Shown: positions 1 through 11,300 of the stretch, piece by piece
Position numbering within the stretch: the first letter of the stretch is position 1
Layout of the letters: the number at the start of each line of letters is the position of its first letter
Assembly: GCA_009823505.1 (NCBI GenBank)
Contig: VZQC01012376.1
Span: 2,005,545-2,069,544 of the forward strand
Length of the DNA stretch: 64,000 nucleotides
From: Rhizomys pruinosus
Taxonomy: Eukaryota; Chordata; Mammalia; Rodentia; Spalacidae
Reading direction: 5' to 3'
The notes under the pieces: generated by a model
Database searches by the model: none
What the model saw: only the letters and a program-made list of their open reading frames with translations
What the model was told of the DNA's origin: nothing
Position numbers and translations under genes: made by a program

Positions 1-39
1 TTCCTTCCTTCCTTCCTTCCTTCCTTCCTTCCTTCCTTC

Positions 40-93
<54 letters not shown>

Positions 94-218
94 CTCTCTC
101 TCTCTCCCTTCCTTCTTTCTTTCCTTCCTTCTTTCCTTTCTTCCTTCCTTCCTTCCTTCCTTCCTTCCTTCCTTCCTTCTTTCCTTGCTTTCTTCCCCTT
201 CTTTCCTTGCTTTTTCCC

Positions 219-264
<46 letters not shown>

Positions 265-307
265 TTCCTTCCTTCCTTCCTTCCTTCCTTCCTTCCTTCC
301 TTCCTTC

Positions 308-369
<62 letters not shown>

Positions 370-396
370 CTCTTTCTTTCTCCCTCTTAGGGATTA
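1..396. repeat. (TTCC)n/(TTTC)n polypyrimidine microsatellite
   Basis: Alternating blocks of TTCC and TTTC tetranucleotides with a short CT block near 90-105. The + strand is almost pure pyrimidine until about 396. It is cut by the window edge, so its true length is unknown. The reading frames through it give only Phe/Leu/Ser/Pro repeats and are not genes. Confidence 0.97.
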
Positions 397-489
397 TATA
401 TAGGGTCTTATTAGGTGAGCTTCGAGCTCTTCTTTCTTTCTGTATTATTTTTGTTTTTTATTTGTGTGTTGGTATTGTTTTGCTGTTTA

Positions 490-620
490 TTTTTTGAGAC
501 AGGCTCTGAAATAGCCCAGGATAGTTTTAAACTCAAAAAGTATAATTGTGAATTCCTGATTCTCTTGCTTCAGCCTCCCAAGCGATAGGATTACAGCATG
601 TATTACCACGCATAACACTA
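490..620 (-). repeat. Old B1/7SL-derived SINE
   Basis: Reads 'ttttgagacaggctctg', then 'cagcctcccaag' and 'aggattacag', the antisense order of a B1. Strongly diverged, with the middle altered, so an old copy. Confidence 0.6.
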
Positions 621-1440
621 ATCTATGTCTTTAATGTTGGTTTCTTATAGAAAGAATATCATTGTTTCCTGGTTTACATTTTTTTTCAAACTGCCATTCA
701 GTTGAAGCTAATAGTTGGAACTTAGAAAAGAATGGCCCCAAATGACCACAAACTGAACATTTTTGTTATCATGATTGATACATTAATTATTGGATATATC
801 AAAAGTGCTAAGTTACTCAAAAATAAATGTTTTCTTGCACATGATAGAGGTATGTTTAGGGTTACCTAGATTCAGGAAAACTATTCGTTGAATGTTTTCC
901 CTTGACTAAGCCCTGTATAAGATGAAACAAGGAGAGAATGCTATCAATTTGCACATTCAACCCTTTCTTTCTTATTTTCATTCTGAAACAATAGAGTTGG
1001 GAGTACGAGAGTTTTCAGAAGTCCCAAACATGCTTTAAGAGGGTTACATGTGACTGACTGCCTTTTTGATTGCCTGCAATGTTTGCTCCTAACTAAAAAA
1101 TTTTTGCATGTAACTAAAAGCAGGGTGTGTTTTGAATCAGTATTGAAGCTTGACTGAGTAGATTTGCATCCACTCTTTTTTCTCTCCTTGCCTGTCTGAC
1201 TCTGCACTGAAACAGCAGAACCCTGGATGAGAGGCGTGGCTGAAATATCCCAGAGACAGTCAAGCTGAGTCTTTCATTGTTCTAATAGTCAAATAGGTTT
1301 AGATTCTTGTGCAAATAATACATAGTAGATCCCAATTCCTGAGTCCGTGTCCCATTAAAATTTCAAAACTCAAGTATGATATTAAATAAATCTAAAAATA
1401 AATGAAGGTCACTGATAAATAACCCAGGATCTTCTCTGTC
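621..1440. other. Unique sequence, no gene seen
   Basis: AT-rich, CpG-poor DNA with no repeat signature or convincing open frame that I recognise. An 87-codon minus-strand frame (944-1207) has no recognisable motif and is within chance expectation. Confidence 0.6.
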
Positions 1441-1445
1441 TTTAA

Positions 1446-1924
1446 AAATGTTTTTTATTTTTATTTTTGTATATGTGTGTGTCTGGGTCTGTGTAGGTAT
1501 ATGTGTATGCAGTGCCCTTGAAGGGCAGAAGAGAGAGAGTATTGTATCCCCAGAGCTGGTGTTACAGGTGGTTGCAAGTTGCAATGTGGGTGCTAAGAAC
1601 TGAACTCGCGTCCTCTGCAAGAGCAGTAGGTACTCTTTTTTTTTTTTTTATGTGTATGAATGTACTTTTTTTTATGTGTATGAATGTACTGTCTGCATGT
1701 GGGTTTGTGCACCCTTGTCGTGCAATGCCGAGGAGGTCAGAAGAGGGTGTCGGATTCCCCTGGAACTGGAGTTCTCCTGGAATTGGAGTTACAGATGGTT
1801 CTCAGCTACTATGTGGGTGCTGAGGATTGAATCCAGGTCCTCTGCAAGAGCAGTCGGTGCTCTTAACTGCTAGGCCATCTCTCTGGCCCACACTAGGTAC
1901 TCTTAACACCTGAGTCATCTTTTA
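1446..1924 (-). repeat. Older B2/B3-group SINE split by a younger SINE
   Basis: The tail and body of a minus-strand tRNA-derived SINE run from 1,446 to 1,637 ('gtcctctgcaagagcagtaggtactctt'-like end). They resume at 1,894 with a repeated 'taggtactctt' followed by 'aacacctgagtcatct', the remaining 5' end of the same element. The gap is filled by a second SINE. Confidence 0.85.
1638..1893 (-). mobile_element. Young B2-like SINE, duplicated-core subfamily
   Basis: Starts with an oligo-T (reverse-complement tail) and runs to 'ccatctctctggccca'. It carries the tandem core 'ctggaactggagttctcctggaattggag'-type duplication of about 17 bp. Target-site duplication 'taggtactctt' at 1,627-1,637 and 1,894-1,904. 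The tail also has a local duplication of 'atgtgtatgaatgtac'. Confidence 0.92.
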
Positions 1925-1939
1925 AGATTATTTATATCA

Positions 1940-2085
1940 GCCGGGCGTGGTGGCACATGCCTTTCATCCCAGCAGGTAGGCAGATCTCTGTGAGTTCAAG
2001 GCCAGCCTGGTCTACATAGCGAGCTCCAGGCCAGCTGGTACTAAAGGGAGACCCTGTCTCAAAAAAAAAAGAAGATCAAAAAATA
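1940..2085 (+). mobile_element. B1 SINE
   Basis: Begins 'gccgggcgtggtggca' and ends 'accctgtctc' plus an A-run. A short deletion lies in the 'cccagcac...ggaggcagaggc' segment. Flanks share 'taagatt...tatatca', a probable imperfect target-site duplication. Confidence 0.92.
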
Positions 2086-2700
2086 AGATTTATATCACAG
2101 AATATTTCAAATATACTAACAAATCAAGGCAATGGTATGATAAATCCCTGTTCTCTCATTCCCTAAACATTCGATGACATTACTTACCCCCTAATGTAAC
2201 TATTTTCTCTTTAATTCCCAGAAGCATTTTAAAGAAAACCAGAGATATTAGGTCATCAAATCTATAACTATTTCAGTACACAAGTGAATCCTTTTCAAAT
2301 GGCATCTACTAATCCTTTCTTAGCTCTGCTCCCTCCTCATAAGATTAAGTAAGAAGTTAATGATTTGCCCACAGGATATGACTGAGTGGTAGAAAAGGGG
2401 TGAGAACCTCAGTGTTCTCACTACACTACTCACTGTAGTGTTCTCTTCTTGTAACCTGTTGTCTTTGAAAATTGCCTGTTCACTAGTCTTCTTCATCTAG
2501 GCAAGCTGCTACAACAAAATTCCATACACTGGAAGCTAATAAACAATGGAAGTTTCTCACGGTCCCAAGCTGGGGAAGTCGAGATCAAGACACAACATAC
2601 AGGATTTGTTGTCTTGTGAGATCTTGCTTTCTAGTTCACACATGACAACTTCAACATCGTCCATGGAGAAGAGAGAAAACAGGCTCTCTATTGTTTCTTT
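2086..2700. other. Unique sequence, no gene seen
   Basis: No repeat family or exon-like signal recognised. Average rodent composition. Confidence 0.5.
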
Positions 2701-2707
2701 TTCAAAA

Positions 2708-2908
2708 TTTGGTTTATTTTATGTATATAACTGCTATGCTTCCATATGCAGTGCTTCCACATGCATGCAGTGTTCGCAGAGGCCACAGGAGGGTGTTGGA
2801 TCCCCTTGGAACTGGAATTACATGTAGTTGTTAGGAACTGAACCCAGTCTTCTGCAAGAGCAGCCAGTGCTCTTAACAGCTGAGCAAATTCTCTAGCGCT
2901 CCTCCTTC
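2708..2908 (-). repeat. B2/B3-group SINE, diverged
   Basis: Antisense tRNA-SINE body: 'gaggccacaggagggtgttggatccc', 'gcaagagcagccagtgctctta', then a decayed 'gctgagcaaattctctag'. The 3' tail is at the left. Confidence 0.85.
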
Positions 2909-3061
2909 CTCTAAAATAGGTGCTAATCTCTTTCATGATCTGGTTACCAGTTCTTAAAACCTAAAAATTGGAACTATATTTCAACATATGATTTTCTTGG
3001 GTGTGTGTGTATAAATATTCAGATAACAGCAGGTAAAATTAAAAAATAGAATTTCTTTTAA

Positions 3062-3280
3062 ATGCTACTTATTTTTATTTTATGCATGTAAGTGCTTTGC
3101 CTGGATGTATATATGTGTACCACATGGGTGCAATGCCATTGGAGGCCAGAAGAGGGCATTGAATCCTCTGGAACTGAAGTTAGTATATTTTTTAGCTGCC
3201 ATGTGGGTGCTGGGAAGGGAACCTGGACCATCTGCAAGAGCAGCCAGTGTTCTTAACTGATGACTCATCTCTCCAACCTT
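3062..3280 (-). repeat. B2/B3-group SINE
   Basis: 'aggccagaagagggcattg', 'gctgccatgtgggtgctgg' and 'catctgcaagagcagccag' in antisense order. Mid-body insertion of T-rich sequence near 3,190. Confidence 0.88.
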
Positions 3281-3348
3281 GTGATTAGAATTCCTACCAG
3301 TATCTTAAATCAGAACCATCTATGGAGATTTCCAAACTGCAAACTCCT

Positions 3349-3530
3349 GCAGCTAGAGAGATGGCTCAGTGGTTAAGAGCACTGGCTGCTCTTGCAGAGG
3401 ACCTGAATTTGATTCACAGCACCCACATGGTGGTTAACGACTGTGCCAAGTCTAGTTCCAGGGGATCCGAAATGCTCTTCTGACCTCCGTAGGCAATACA
3501 CTCATAAACATAATTAAAAACAAATACAAA
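3349..3530 (+). repeat. B2/B3-group SINE
   Basis: Starts 'gctagagagatggctcag', followed by 'ttaagagcactggctgctc' and 'cccacatggtggttaacg'. Shortened in the 3' part, with an A-rich tail. Confidence 0.9.
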
Positions 3531-3840
3531 CTCTGGAGCCCCAAATGCTGAGGACTTAATTCCTGGAGTGGAGTGGAGTCAGCAGTATGCTGGGCCAATT
3601 TCTATCACTTCTTAACCTTTCAAAGAATTTTATGAGCTAATTACCCCCAAATCATTAGAAATTAAATTGTATAAACTTATAATTACACAAATTACATAAA
3701 AGGCAAAGATAATAAGTATTCAAACAGAACAATTCTTATTAACGTTTATGGACTTAACTTCTATCTACACTGTTGAGGTCATTCACGTCTGTTGTGTCTG
3801 TATGGTGGAAATACTCTATTGATTGAATTTTTCTTCCTGA
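3531..3840. other. Unique AT-rich sequence
   Basis: Nothing recognisable. No long open frame. Confidence 0.5.
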
Positions 3841-3841
3841 T

Positions 3842-3966
3842 TTTCTTTTAGTCTTGAGACAGGATCTCATCTAGTCCAGCCCAGTAGAACTCACTGTGAA
3901 GCACAGGCTGGCCTCGTGCTCACCCGCTATCCTCCTGCCCCAGCCTCCCAAGTGCTAGCTTTGGAT
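3842..3966 (-). repeat. Old B1-type SINE
   Basis: 'cttgagacaggatctcatc', 'cacaggctggcctcgtgctc' and 'cagcctcccaagtgctag' in antisense order. Diverged. Confidence 0.7.
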
Positions 3967-4325
3967 ATACTATACTCGGGAGCATCAGATGTTTTGACAC
4001 TGTAACATTATGTGGTCATCTGTAACCATAGCTTCTCTGGGACACATGAGGTCCACAGGGTACAGGTTGGAACCTACAGTTGTATATGGGGCACCACTGG
4101 GCTACTCTTTGCAGCACCACACTCAGACACAGCCCAACTTTGACCATGTGGGAGCTTTTGCAGTTTGCATCCTGGAAACTGGCAAAGCCAAACGATGCCT
4201 GGCTTAATGCTTTGCTGACTGTCTAGTGGGTGCAATGCAATAATGGAGGTTCAAGTTTAAGTGTGTCATGCTTAAGGCTATTGCATTATGAGCAGTACAA
4301 AATTAAGGAACTACTCCTTTTGTAA
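3967..4325. other. Unclassified, possibly old repeat
   Basis: A 65-codon plus-strand frame (4,010-4,207) lies here, but it has no motif I know and ends in non-repeat DNA. It could be part of an unrecognised LTR or a decayed transcript copy. No function is assigned. Confidence 0.25.
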
Positions 4326-4329
4326 AGAT

Positions 4330-4393
4330 GAAGGGTTTTACTTATTTTTGTTTTGTATACATATTTATATACATGTATGTGTGGTTGCACTTG

Positions 4394-4428
<35 letters not shown>

Positions 4429-4530
4429 GTTGATGTCATGCCAGGCTTTTACACGGGTGCTGGAGACAAACCTCAGGTCCTTTTGTTTGAGTGCCAATAC
4501 TTCATCAGCTGAGCTATCTCCCCAGGCCCC
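4330..4530 (-). repeat. B4-like SINE with (TG)n
   Basis: An internal TG run (4,396-4,426) is followed by 'gggtgctggagacaaacctc', 'aggtcctt' and 'cagctgagctatctccccag', the antisense 5' half of a tRNA-related B4-type SINE. Confidence 0.7.
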
Positions 4531-4570
4531 AAATTATGTAAATATTCCAATATTAAAAAACTATTATTAA

Positions 4571-4684
4571 GCCAGCAATGTTGGTATGTGCCTGTCATCC
4601 CAGCATGTGGGAGGGAGAGGCAGGAGGTTTAGTAGTTCAAGGTTCTCCTTAGCTTTTAAGTACCTGTCTTAAAAGAAAATAAAA
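4571..4684 (+). repeat. B1-related SINE, diverged
   Basis: 'cctgtcatcccagcatgtgg', 'ggagaggcaggaggttt' and a decayed 'tacctgtcttaaaag' end in sense order. Confidence 0.65.
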
Positions 4685-4685
4685 G

Positions 4686-4890
4686 TGGCTGGAGAGATGG
4701 CTTAGTGGTTAAGAGCACTGGCTGCTCTTGTAGTGAAGATGGATTCATTCTCAGCACCCACATGGTGTCTAACAACCATACATATCTTCAGTTCCAGGGG
4801 ATCTGAGTTCCTCTTCTGATGTTTGTGAGCACTATGGTGTGCTTATATACCTTCTGACAGAACATTCATAGACATAAAATAAAAGTGAAA
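4686..4890 (+). repeat. B2/B3-group SINE
   Basis: 'ggctggagagatggcttag', 'aagagcactggctgctcttg', 'cagcacccacatggtgtct', with an 'ataaaataaaag' tail. Confidence 0.92.
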
Positions 4891-4969
4891 TTCAAAAAGA
4901 TGAAACTAAAACAAAAGTTATTATCTAATTCATCGAAGAATTCTCTCAAATCATTAGAAAACAATATGA

Positions 4970-5130
4970 AGGGTGGATGTGGAGATGCACACCTCTCATC
5001 CCAGCACTCTTGAGGCAGAGACAGGCAGATCTCTGTGAGGCAGAGGCTATCCTGGTCTATGTAGAGAGTTCCAGGCCAGCTGGGACTATAGTGAAATCCC
5101 ATTTCAAAAATAAGCAAATAAAAATAAGGA
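4970..5130 (+). repeat. B1 SINE
   Basis: 'catcccagcactcttgaggc', 'aggcagatctctgtgaggc', 'gagagttccaggccagct'. The tail is AAATA-rich. Confidence 0.88.
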
Positions 5131-5428
5131 AAGGAAAAGAGCAATGTGAGATTAATAATGTTTTACTCATTGATGTGAAAATTGTTAAGCAATATTCACG
5201 TGGAACTATACTTATGAATTATAAGCATAGGTTGGTTACAGACACCCGAGTTTAACAAAAGGCAACAAAGACATTTCTGTATAATTTATTTGTACAGATA
5301 TTTAATTACCCTTTTCTTAGGTATATGCCTAGGACTAGAATGGTTGAATCAAATGGGTAAACATCATATGTTTAGTTTTTAAAGAAACTATAGAATTATT
5401 TTCCAAACTGCCAGAGATTTATTTTTCC
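5131..5428. other. Unique sequence
   Basis: AT-rich, nothing recognised. Confidence 0.5.
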
Positions 5429-5692
5429 TTTCCTCCTCCTTTCATTCCTTCTTCTTCCCCTCCCTTCCCCAGCCTTCCTTTTCTTCCTCCCTCCTTCCTT
5501 TTCTTTCTTACTTCATGGTTTTCTTTTTCTCTTTTTCTTTTCTTTGGTCTTTTTGAGACAGGGTCTCCCCGTAGCCCCAGCTGTCTTGGAATGCACTATG
5601 TAGACCAGGCTGGCCTTGAACTCACAAAGATCCAGCTGCCTCTGCCTCCTGAGTGCTAGGATTAAAGGGATGTGCTGCTATACTTGGTTTCC
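5429..5692 (-). repeat. CT-rich tract plus antisense B1
   Basis: A pyrimidine-rich stretch (5,429-5,543) leads into an antisense B1 (5,544-5,690): 'tttgagacagggtctcccc', 'gtagaccaggctggccttg', 'tgcctcctgagtgctagg'. Confidence 0.9.
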
Positions 5693-6549
5693 TTCATATT
5701 TTCCCTTTTGGCATTGGTTCAAGATTTTCATAGAAGCATCCCAGGCAAGGTAGCAATATACCACAATTCCTATCCTTTAAATGATTACCTAACATTTATT
5801 TAGTGGAAGTGGGAAGAAGCTAGTTTATAGCAATGACCATTTTAGAGTGTGAATCTCTTCACTTATGTCATTGGCTGATAATGAATTTGTTTTCCAGGGT
5901 TTCTGCAGGTCTTGTTTGTAGTTCATTTTCCTTTGTGATTTTCTGATTCAGACAACCTCTTAGGAAGTATATTAAAGGCTTTTAGATAATAAAATGCGTT
6001 CACTTCAGGAAGCATTTTTCACACACATACTATTTGATTCCAGAACTTGAGCTGGCAAAACATTACTATTTAGCACATATGTATGCATTGCCAAAGTGCT
6101 TAGCTGGAGGTATTTGTGCATCTGTGGTATTTATTTGCCAGCTCTAAAATAACCATTTCAAGAATGTCTGCTTCAAAAGTAGTGAGCTCAATTACATTTT
6201 ACTTTGGTTAACTGTGGCTATCTATTTGCCAATTTATTTTAGTGATACGTTGGTCTCTTGTTATAAACTGTTGCTCTTAGATGCTTCTTGATGGGCTTCT
6301 CAGTTTATCTGGGTTTGAGTGGTGTCATGGAAGAAGAAGCTAAAAGCTAAGAGCAGGTATGCTTCTGTTGTCTAAGTAGACTTTGCCACCCCCTCCCCAA
6401 TCAATATTAGCACAGCCACAGTTGATCTTCAAAGAATTACAACTAGAAAGTCAGAGCTGCATCAGGATGCTAACAAGGACATGGCTATGGAACTCGGCTG
6501 AAAACAGTTCTCTTGTGTTTGTGTGACAGCTTTGGCAGTGTTCCAAGAA
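5693..6549. other. Unique, possibly conserved non-coding DNA
   Basis: About 850 bp without SINEs, unusual in this window. No coding signal seen. Repeat-free AT-rich blocks of this kind can hold regulatory elements, but nothing in the sequence proves it. Confidence 0.35.
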
Positions 6550-8329
6550 GAGGTTGCTGGAGCCTGATGTAGCCTCCTCACTGCCCATAACTTGGAGTGG
6601 CCTGGTTGATGACAGAATGGGCGGGGCGGAGCGGAGCTTCAGATCAACTTCCCAGGGGAGGTGGCTCCCCTCCCTGGGGAAAAAGGCTAAAAGTTAACAG
6701 TCATATGCCCAGTTATTTGACAAATATGGAATGTGGTATTACTGTTATTTTATCTATTGCTATTTTATCTACCACCACCATATTACTGTGAAAACACAGA
6801 ACTGTACATAGAGCAGTAAAAGTTTAATCTTTTCATCGTGCTGAGACTTTTTCTCCAAAGCATGGCAGAGGTTACGTAAAGCTCTTCAAAAAGTGCTTTA
6901 TCAGTGAGAGAGCTGTCTTCCTCTGTCTAGTCAAGACAAAAGCTGTGACTGAAGGGAAGCCCTGTTTATAGATCCCAGGACTGGATGTCTTCCAAGATGC
7001 TAGTGCAAAACATAAGGAAGGCGATATCTCTGTGCTATGGGAAGGAAAAGAGACGGAAGCTCTATCCGGTTCTGTAAACACTGTTGCTATGACCCTCGCC
7101 GTTGACTTAAGAAACAGAATACACTGATGACATTGATTATCCCCTCCAAGTGCAGAACATGCTCAGATATGATGGACAAGGAATGCACATGTCCAGAGAA
7201 GCAGCTTGCTCATTCAAATCCTCTTGAACATTTATTTTTCAGTAATATAGTCATCCCTCAGTTTCTGTGGGGGATTAGGACATAGCACCTTAAACATACC
7301 AGTATCTAAAGGTGCTCATGTCCCTCGTATAAAATTGACAGAGTATTTGTAGAACATACAACTGTCCTCTTGTGTGTTTTACAGTACCTTGACTTATGAC
7401 ACAATACTACTTTGCTAAATTATGCTACAGAGTTGAAACCCTATCTCAACAAAATGAAACAACATAAATGGACAGATAAAAGCTAGGCTTGATGGCATAG
7501 ACCTATAATCCCAGTATTTAGACGGCTTAAGGCAGGAGGAATTCAAAGCTAGATTTAGCTCTATAATGGGTTTGAAGGCAGCCTTGGCTACATGAGATCC
7601 TGTCTCAAAAACAAATAAATAAACAAATAAAAAATAAAGTAAAATGTTAAAATGGGAAAAATCTATTTTGTTATTTTTTTCCTGTAGATACAATATTTTT
7701 TTAAGATTTTGTTAGTTATGCCAATTCCTTTTTCTCTTGTTGTAAGGAATGGGATACCCAGGAGGGTGTCTGTAGGAAAGGAAACTGAGCTAGGTATAAA
7801 TCTTGGCTCTAGGGATTACTAGCTACTCTAACTTGGGGAGCTATGTGATTCTTGTAAGTCTCACTTTGTATGTGAGGATGTTTGAGACAGTCTCACTCTG
7901 AAGCGCAGGCTGGCCTCAATATGGTGGCAATTCTGTTTGAGTCCCCTGAGTGTTGGAATTACATCTAAGTGTTAGTATCCTTGGCTTAAGCGTCAGTTTC
8001 TTTACAGAGTTGTAGCAGGTGTATTTATGTACATGTAGCTTAGGGAAGTGGCTAGAACATGGTAAAAGTCAAAATGTTCAACAATATAATGACAGTGGCA
8101 ATAACAGTGAAGATTCTGCTCTCGATGATGATGACCATGACGATGATGAATGAGTTGGGCACGTGGCAACGGCAACAGAAGTTTGGGGGGCAGAGAAGGC
8201 ACATTTCAGAGGCAGAGGTTTATGCTAATTTTGTTTCTCCAAGTCAGAGCAGGGCTCACATGGGGAGTTCTAATGAAGGTGTGTTTGTGGTGGTGGTGGG
8301 GAGGAAGGGGTTGTGAATCTAGCAAAAAA
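6550..8329. other. Clean parent copy of the duplicated segment
   Basis: Single-copy-looking DNA whose order of landmarks ('caggggaggtggctcccc', 'tcaagacaaaagctgtgact', 'cctcagtttctgtggggg') is repeated, degraded, at 13,080-15,426. It contains two old B1-like SINEs (about 7,482-7,640 + strand and 7,876-7,985 - strand) and stops in an A-run before the N. Confidence 0.85.
7482..7640 (+). repeat. Old B1-type SINE
   Basis: 'tataatcccagtatttag', 'aggcaggaggaattcaaag' and 'ggctacatgagatcctgtct' with an AAATA tail. Confidence 0.65.
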
Positions 8330-8330
8330 N
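8330..8330. other. Single ambiguous base (n), probable contig joint
   Basis: The only n in 64 kb. It lies directly after 'gaatctagcaaaaaa'. The same words precede the A28 run at 15,427, so this base marks where the clean left sequence stopped. Confidence 0.9.
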
Positions 8331-11300
8331 CACATACATGTATATACCTTATAAAAAGGGAGGCACAGGGCTGGAGAGATTTGCTCGGGTGGGTGGTGAA
8401 GAGCACCTCGTGCTGCTCTTGCAAAAGGGGTTGAGGATTGATGAGAATGTTGCTAGCCACACAGGTGGTGGTTAACAGCCATCTATAACTTCAATTGCAG
8501 TTCTGGGGGATGTGACATCCTTTTCTTGCCGGGGTGCTGTGTGAGCATTTTCCCCAAACACTGCGTGCATGCATGGCAAAAACATTCATAATATATTTAA
8601 AAAAAATATTCAAAAATCGAAAACATTTTTAAGAGAGGTAAGATTGTGCTTGGAATTAGAAAAAGTAAATTCTTGTAGGGAGCGGAGAGGGTTAAAGAAG
8701 TGCTTTCTTTTGATCTCGAGCGGAGGGGTGAACAAATTGCTCGGTTTCTAAGCATCCCCATATCCATATCCCATGTTTGGTCCGCGGGTCAATAGCTCCT
8801 TCAGTTCTTAGCCGAGGGGATCTAAAACCAGCCTTCAAGCTATTAATACACGACATATTATAGATTTCTATGGGTATTACATTCTCTTCCAGACTACTCC
8901 TTGTTCCTATCTCTTTTATATTTCTAGCGGTTATTTCTTTCCCTCCTATTCTTTCTCACGTTATATCTTCATCGGGGTTTTCGCTTCTCTCGTGTGATCT
9001 GTGATTCTTCATGATTCTTTCCTGCGTTTCCGGCGTTCTCTTCTACTACTTATTCTAGATATGGCGTAATCTCTTTCCCACCCTAAACCGTCTCTCCACT
9101 GGGGCTACGATCTATCAAGTGTCCCATGTCCTCATTGTTCCCAAAATGCCTTCTGCCACTGGCTTGCGCACATTGCGTACTCGGATGTTCGTTCCTTTGG
9201 CGACGTTCTCACACGGTCTTGTATCTTTTCTTCCCACTTTATCCCTCTTCTTGGTACCCCCTTCATATCCCTGGTATCTTCCCTCTCACCTGGCCTTCCT
9301 TTCGTCCTAAGCTATTCCATTGTTCTCCTGTGCACGTGAGCTGTTGGTATACACACCTTCTTCGCTTCTATGCATCCCTGGTGCACCTTCTTTTCCCTTC
9401 ATACCTCTTACGCCCTTTTCCCCATTATTGAACAGATACCCGGTTCTCCCTTTTACTCTTTTCCCTATTCTTCTATTTTTATGTCTCTTTTTTTTGCTAC
9501 GAGTTCTACGAGCCATCCGTGAACCTCCACGCCCCTATATCCACCTTCAAGCTAGAGACCTGCGCCCTTTTGAGGACTTCGTCTCATAGGGGAGTAAACA
9601 CAAATAAGCCCATTGAAACCTGCGCTTGCATTCACTGGTGTGTATTATGCCGTATGCGGCGCCCACCACAGATAAACTCTAGTTGTGGCCCGCGAGTCCT
9701 ACGCCACCGGTGCAGCCCACAAAAGAGACTACACATTTCACTAAAGTCATCTGGTCATCCACTCATTCTGAGAAAAGGTTTAGGCGAGTGAGTATAGATG
9801 CCATGCGAGTAGTAGAGTGGCCCTCTACGAGGTCATCTTAACTAGTGCGTTTCTCGTAAACCATTGATCTGTCGGAAGCATTTACACGGAGTGATTATCC
9901 TCATGAACCACTCTTTCCCTACAGCTATCCATCACTTACTAATGATAGACTGACAGCTCTCCATACTATATCTACACGTGATCACGTAGAGATATATCTG
10001 GACGCACACTTTAAAAAGCACTACACATGGGTGAATAATGCACTCGAATCACATGAGCCGCAATGTAATTACGCCAACTACTCAGTTGGGGGGACTCGAA
10101 ACAAGAAGACAGTGCGCAACAGAGTAAAATTATCTGGGAACTAGGGACTAGGCTGTGGTGACTTCAACACCGAGTGAGCAACTGGTCCTACATAGTATCA
10201 TACGCTCACGATACAGAAAGGGACGACTTAAAGACTCAGTACTAAACTCAGGAGCTCCGGCCAGTATTAAGGAGATACTAAAAGCTAAAATCCCACAGAG
10301 GACAAATGAACATTGTTGCATGGACATACGACTCTAAGTTTTCCTTTGTGCCTACAGACACCCTTCCTGGAGTTATACCCTCACAGATTCACTCTTACAA
10401 CCAGAGGAGGAATAAGAGGAATAGGACCATATAACTAACATAACTTTATAAAAAAAACGAATTGTATTCATTACAAGGAATAAATACACTAACTAAGATC
10501 AAGCAATACCTCTTTCAACTCATTCTCTAACTACCCATTCTGCAACCTTTATGTCATTTCTTTAGAAGAATTTAGGGTTTTTGTATAATTGAATGTTAAA
10601 TGTCGAGGTCACACGGGATCTCTCATTGAGTATGCTCACACGTGCTGTCCTTTCAGAAACCCCAATTTCATTTCACCTCATGAGCTAAATTACTCTAGGC
10701 TTTTTTAATTGTGGTAAAACCTTCCTACTCCCCTTATAAAGAAACCCCTCAAATAAATGGGGATTATAAGGTTTGGTGGAATGACAAATCAAAGGCCAGA
10801 AGCCTTTTATCTGAATCTCATGTATTGTTAACTTACGTTTGGGTTCTCCATTTTATTAGTGAGATCAGGCCTCACTCCTACTAGGCATAAGTTATGAGGG
10901 CAGAAGGAGGGATGCGTCAATAGGGGAGAGAGGAGTAAACAGTTTCAAAGGGCGCATCTGGTCAAGGAACAACCACATCTCGCGCAGAAAGGCAGATGTG
11001 GATAATGTACTCTTGAGCGAAAAAAAGCACATAGCGCTGTCCACATTTGGATAGCGAGGACATAAACCAACCACTTTTAATGGTTAGGCTAACTCTCTGG
11101 GCTTGTGCTCAGTTACCTGGCTTTTCGAGTTCAGAACTTTAGTATGTGGGATAGCCTATAGGGACCTTGGAATTCCCACTAACGCAAACTGAAGGATGAC
11201 AACACAACATTTACTTGAAGGTAACAAACAAATACATATGTTCGAGATGCGCAGGAGGATTGGTACAATGGGAAGGCCACAGCTGAGGCTCGTGGCTTTG

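Noticed and set aside
185..497. Phe/Leu/Ser-rich open frames of 72-96 codons
   Set aside because: Direct translation of the TTCC/TTTC microsatellite; the same occurs at 47,924-48,286 in both strands.
6640..6690. Short palindrome around 'caggggaggtggctcccctc'
   Set aside because: Imperfect and small; likely chance, though its presence in both copies helped recognise the duplication.
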